Assembly (NCBI GenBank): GCA_021162285.1
Contig: JAGGYZ010000063.1
Location: 1 to 39,016 of the forward strand
Direction of reading: 5' to 3'
From: Candidatus Fermentibacteraceae bacterium
GTDB lineage: Bacteria; Fermentibacterota; Fermentibacteria; Fermentibacterales; JCC-6
Length of the DNA: 39,016 bases
The notes below the pieces were generated by a model. That model ran no database searches. It was not told the origin of the DNA and saw nothing but the letters and a program-made list of their open reading frames with translations. A program made the position numbers and the translations under genes. Of this stretch, positions 35,685 to 39,016 are shown piece after piece (position 1 is the stretch's first letter; each line of letters starts with the position of its first letter).

Positions 35685-36491
35685 ATGGTATTTCCTAAAC
35701 TTTCCGGGCGCCTGCTGATTGCCATTCCAGGTATTGCTCTGTTTCTTGTTGTTCTTTTCAAACTTCCAGTTGTATGGGGAATATTTCTGTTTTCCACCCT
35801 TGCCCTGCTGGCAGGGTACGAATCCACTGCAATGTGTGTTCCCCACGGGCTGAACGAATTTTCCAGAGTACTTGTGGCATTCTTTGCTGGAGTAAGCACA
35901 TACTTTATAGCAGTGGAGCATGTTCTGCAGATACCGGCTCTCATCCTGCCCGGTGCGGCAGTTGCTGTAAGTCTTCTTCACAGTTCAGGCCCTGTGCACT
36001 CGAGAAGGCGCATAGCCGGTACTGCGGGTCTTGCCTCTCTTTACGCCATGGGTTTCGGGCTTATGGGCCGATTGTTCCTGAGCATGGGACCGTGGGTAAT
36101 TCTGGTTGTTCTAGCGATTTGCTGGGTGGGGGACAGTGCAGCTTACTTTGTAGGTGTTTCCATGGGGAAAAACAAACTCATGCCCAGGGTCAGTCCAAAA
36201 AAATCATGGGAGGGTCTTTTCGGTGGTCTTGCCGGGTCAATTGCAGGTGCTCTGGGAGCTGGATATTTCACAGAAATTCCCTTTATTCCGCTGCTTGTTC
36301 TCGGATTTGCCGGAGGTGTTGCCGGCGTGTACGGAGATCTGTTTGAATCCGCGCTGAAAAGAGATGCCGGAGTTAAGGATTCCAGCAGTATTCTGCTGGG
36401 CCACGGAGGAATACTTGACAGATTTGACAGTGCTGTTGTTGTAGCACCTGTTGCTTTGGTTTTGCTGCATCTGTTTGGAATAATCTCATAA
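35685..36491 (+). CDS. cdsA: Phosphatidate cytidylyltransferase
   Basis: Multiple TM segments, SPKKSWEGLFGGLAGS, GDLFESALKRDAGVKDSSSILLGHGGILDRFDS signature. Confidence 0.96.
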   Translation: MVFPKLSGRLLIAIPGIALFLVVLFKLPVVWGIFLFSTLALLAGYESTAMCVPHGLNEFSRVLVAFFAGVSTYFIAVEHVLQIPALILPGAAVAVSLLHSSGPVHSRRRIAGTAGLASLYAMGFGLMGRLFLSMGPWVILVVLAICWVGDSAAYFVGVSMGKNKLMPRVSPKKSWEGLFGGLAGSIAGALGAGYFTEIPFIPLLVLGFAGGVAGVYGDLFESALKRDAGVKDSSSILLGHGGILDRFDSAVVVAPVALVLLHLFGIIS

Positions 36492-37582
36492 TGAGCAGGC
36501 GGGTGGCCGTTCTTGGCTCAACGGGATCTGTAGGCAGACAGGCACTTGAGGTTATTGAGCGAAGCGGAGAGCTGTTACTTCACTCCATCGTCTGCAGTTC
36601 TTCTGTTGACAGGCTTGAGCAGCAGGCTGCCAGGTACTCTCCTTCTTATTCTGCAGCCACCGGTTCAGGTAGTGAAACCGATGTACTAGCCCGCGCAATG
36701 GATGGTGCCGACATGGTATTGAACGCTATTGTTGGAAGTGCAGGGTTGCATGCCAGCCTTATGGCCCAGGAAAGAAAGATTCCTCTCGCACTTGCCAACA
36801 AAGAGAGTCTCGTTGTAGGAAGTGATCTGCTCAGGCAGCATCTGTCAGATGGTCTGGTCATTCCTGTGGACAGCGAACACAGCACTGTTTTCAGGTGTCT
36901 TCAGGGAGAATCAAGACCTGTCAGAAGAATAGTGCTTACCGCTTCTGGCGGATCGCTTCGGGACACACCTCTCCATCGCATATACAATGCTTCCCCTGAA
37001 ACAGTTCTTGCTCATCCCACATGGGAAATGGGAGGGAGGATCACTGTGGATTCTGCGAGCATGGTAAACAAAGCTTTTGAGGTTATTGAAGCCAGAGCTC
37101 TGTTCCCGGGTATACCTGTGGATGCTGTTATCCATAGAAGCAGTATTGTTCATTCTCTGGTAGAATCTGCCGACGGGGCCTGGAAGGCACTTCTCGGTCT
37201 CCCGGATATGAAAGTTCCCATTGCCTGGGCACTGCTTTATCCTGAGCTTCCTGCCTATGCTGTCGCTTCGGAGAGCCCTGTCGACTGGGGTAACATTTCT
37301 TTTCTCCCAATGGATAAACATCGTTATCCGGCATTCTATGCAGTTCTCGGAGCAGCCGACGCCGGGGGAACAGCTACAGTTGCAGCCAACGCTGCCGATG
37401 AGATTGCAGTTGAGGCATTTTTGAAGAAGAAAATACCATTTGGCGCGATTGCAGAGGTTATTGAGGAGGTAACAAATCTTACGAAGCCGGAGCCTGTAAT
37501 AGATTTTAATCACATTATGCAGGCGGATTCCACAGCACGAAAAAGTGCCCGAAAGGCGGTAGATCGTCTATGCTCTCTGTAA
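36491..37582 (+). CDS. dxr: 1-deoxy-D-xylulose 5-phosphate reductoisomerase
   Basis: VLGSTGSVGRQALEVIE, LANKESLVVG, PVDSEHSTVFRCL, TASGGSLRD, TVDSASMVNKAFEVIEA. Confidence 0.97.
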   Translation: MSRRVAVLGSTGSVGRQALEVIERSGELLLHSIVCSSSVDRLEQQAARYSPSYSAATGSGSETDVLARAMDGADMVLNAIVGSAGLHASLMAQERKIPLALANKESLVVGSDLLRQHLSDGLVIPVDSEHSTVFRCLQGESRPVRRIVLTASGGSLRDTPLHRIYNASPETVLAHPTWEMGGRITVDSASMVNKAFEVIEARALFPGIPVDAVIHRSSIVHSLVESADGAWKALLGLPDMKVPIAWALLYPELPAYAVASESPVDWGNISFLPMDKHRYPAFYAVLGAADAGGTATVAANAADEIAVEAFLKKKIPFGAIAEVIEEVTNLTKPEPVIDFNHIMQADSTARKSARKAVDRLCSL

Positions 37583-38805
37583 TAGCTGTTGTTGTCGGTC
37601 TGGGAATGATTGTTTTTTTCCATGAGCTGGGTCACTTCTGGGTGTCGAAGGCTGTAGGGCTTCCTGTGGAGAGATTCAGCATAGGATTTCCCCCTTTCGT
37701 TTTCCGAAAGCAGGCAGGCGAAACTGAATACTGTATTGGATCCATACCGCTTGGCGGTTATGTAAAGGTTAACCTGGGTGTAGGCACTGAGACCGCGTCT
37801 TCAGTAGTGTGGTGGAAACGGGCACTTGTTGTTCTTGCAGGACCGGCGATGAACCTTGTTCTTGCAGCAGTCCTGATGTTTGTTGTTCTGGGAGTTGTGG
37901 GTACTGAAGTTCCTGTGGTTGCCACCACAGTGGGAACTGTCCATATGGCGGGACTTGAAACAGGTGATGTAATACTGAAAGTTTCAGGAACACCAGTGGA
38001 AAACTGGACGGTTCTTTACGAACTTGTGGAACAGCAGGGCAGTGGAGAATTTCTGGTTCAGCGTGGTACCGAGACTCTTTCCATTCCCTTCGATCTGCCC
38101 CCGGACAGTGTTCCCGGGTTTACTCCCCTGTTGCCAACCATCGTTGAATCAACCATAGGGATGCCTGCCTACGAGGCAGGTATCAGATCCGGAGACAGTA
38201 TAATCTCTGTTAATTCAGTACCGGTTATTGATTTTTCTGAGCTGCAGTATGAGGTATCTCAATTTGATGGCTCATTCCTCGAAGCTGTTTTTGTAAGAAA
38301 CGCAGTGGTGGATACTGCGTGGATAGAGCCAATGGATTATGATGGAAGAAGCATAATCGGTGTAACAGCTCTTGGTGAAACAGAGACCATGAAACTGCCG
38401 CTTGCCCGGGCTTTTACCGTAAGCATTAAGGCTGCCCTCGGCGGTGCCGGAACTTTCTTTACCAGTCTCGTGCAGATGGCTGTTAAACCGGCAGAACTGA
38501 TCAGAATGTCCGGAGGACCTGTCTTTGTGGCAGAAACACTCGGGCAGCAGGCCGGGTTCGGTCTATCAAGATTTCTTGAAACCATTGCATACTTCTCACT
38601 GGCCATAATGGGTTTTAACCTGCTTCCTCTACCCATTCTCGATGGAGGACAGTTCCTGTTCATCCTTTACGAGGGGATAAGACGGAAGCCTGCATCGGCA
38701 AAGGTGGTTCAGGTTGCACAGCACATTGGAATTATGCTTCTGCTCCTGCTGTTCGCCGCAGTGATTTACAAGGATATATCAAGGGTTGTAACAAGGATAA
38801 GGTAA
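37570..38805 (+). CDS. rseP: Site-2 protease family zinc metalloprotease RseP
   Basis: FFHELGHFWVSKAVGLPVERFSIGF (HExxH), two PDZ-like regions, NLLPLPILDGGQFLF. Confidence 0.95.
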   Translation: MLSVIAVVVGLGMIVFFHELGHFWVSKAVGLPVERFSIGFPPFVFRKQAGETEYCIGSIPLGGYVKVNLGVGTETASSVVWWKRALVVLAGPAMNLVLAAVLMFVVLGVVGTEVPVVATTVGTVHMAGLETGDVILKVSGTPVENWTVLYELVEQQGSGEFLVQRGTETLSIPFDLPPDSVPGFTPLLPTIVESTIGMPAYEAGIRSGDSIISVNSVPVIDFSELQYEVSQFDGSFLEAVFVRNAVVDTAWIEPMDYDGRSIIGVTALGETETMKLPLARAFTVSIKAALGGAGTFFTSLVQMAVKPAELIRMSGGPVFVAETLGQQAGFGLSRFLETIAYFSLAIMGFNLLPLPILDGGQFLFILYEGIRRKPASAKVVQVAQHIGIMLLLLLFAAVIYKDISRVVTRIR

Positions 38806-38915
38806 TTTTTCATAAGAAGTTTCAGGCCTGTTCTACCCTGCATGTTCAGACATAACACTGTTCCTGGTGTTGTTAAAGCACTGCTCTGGACCTATTCACA
38901 TCACGGCTTGATTTG

Positions 38916-39016
38916 CTACAGAAGGTCGGCCTGTGCAGCTTCCAGACGGGACTGCTGCTCCAGCTGGTCAAGTTTTGATGCCGTGTCTGCTGCAGCCCTG
39001 AAAAACACAGGCCATA
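38916..39016 (-). CDS. 3' end of a convergent minus-strand gene (partial, uncertain)
   Basis: Minus-strand frame from window edge reads WPVFFRAAADTASKLDQLEQQSRLEAAQADLL-stop, helix-like. Confidence 0.4.
   Translation of the reverse strand, partial: WPVFFRAAADTASKLDQLEQQSRLEAAQADLL

Noticed and set aside
38852-38875. Weak hairpin AACAC-TGTTCCTG-GTGTT after rseP as terminator
   Set aside because: Only 5 bp with a large loop and no T-tract; not convincing.

Overview
The window is about 39 kb of gene-dense bacterial chromosome, mostly plus-strand and made of conserved core operons. In order: a fatty-acid synthesis operon (plsX 3' end, fabH, fabG, acpP, fabF, rnc) continuing into an acyl-CoA dehydrogenase, etfB, a ferredoxin-fused etfA and a PHP phosphoesterase. 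Next come accessory genes: CYTH, coiled-coil, MtfA-like peptidase, minus-strand pyrE, a TPR/PEGA/AgmX-like protein, an S8 protease, dtd, maf and an Omp28-like secreted protein. There are three tRNAs: Ser-UGA on the minus strand, and Ser-GGA and Ala-CGC on the plus strand. A large repeat-rich TPR protein and a degenerate PP2C-like membrane protein follow. The rest is an SRP RNA with Alu-like 5' domain, dnaX-ybaB-recR-pgsA-pgpA-cinA-thpR-recA-recX, and rplM-rpsI-rpsB-tsf-pyrH-frr-uppS-cdsA-dxr-rseP. T9SS-like C-terminal domains and gene content suggest an FCB-group or candidate-phylum bacterium (inference only). The best candidates for something undescribed are: (i) the 846-aa TPR protein with about 12 copies of a DLxxxFGGGE-type short motif and an AIM24-like C-terminus; (ii) the neighbouring transmembrane PP2C-like protein, which appears to have lost the metal-binding aspartates; (iii) ribosomal protein S2 with a 13-unit (A/T)P(V/A)KA(K/Q/E) tail; (iv) several strong RNA or operator structures (rpsB leader, recA promoter palindrome, hairpins at acpP/fabF and at the PHP gene start). 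No CRISPR array, transposase or prophage was seen.
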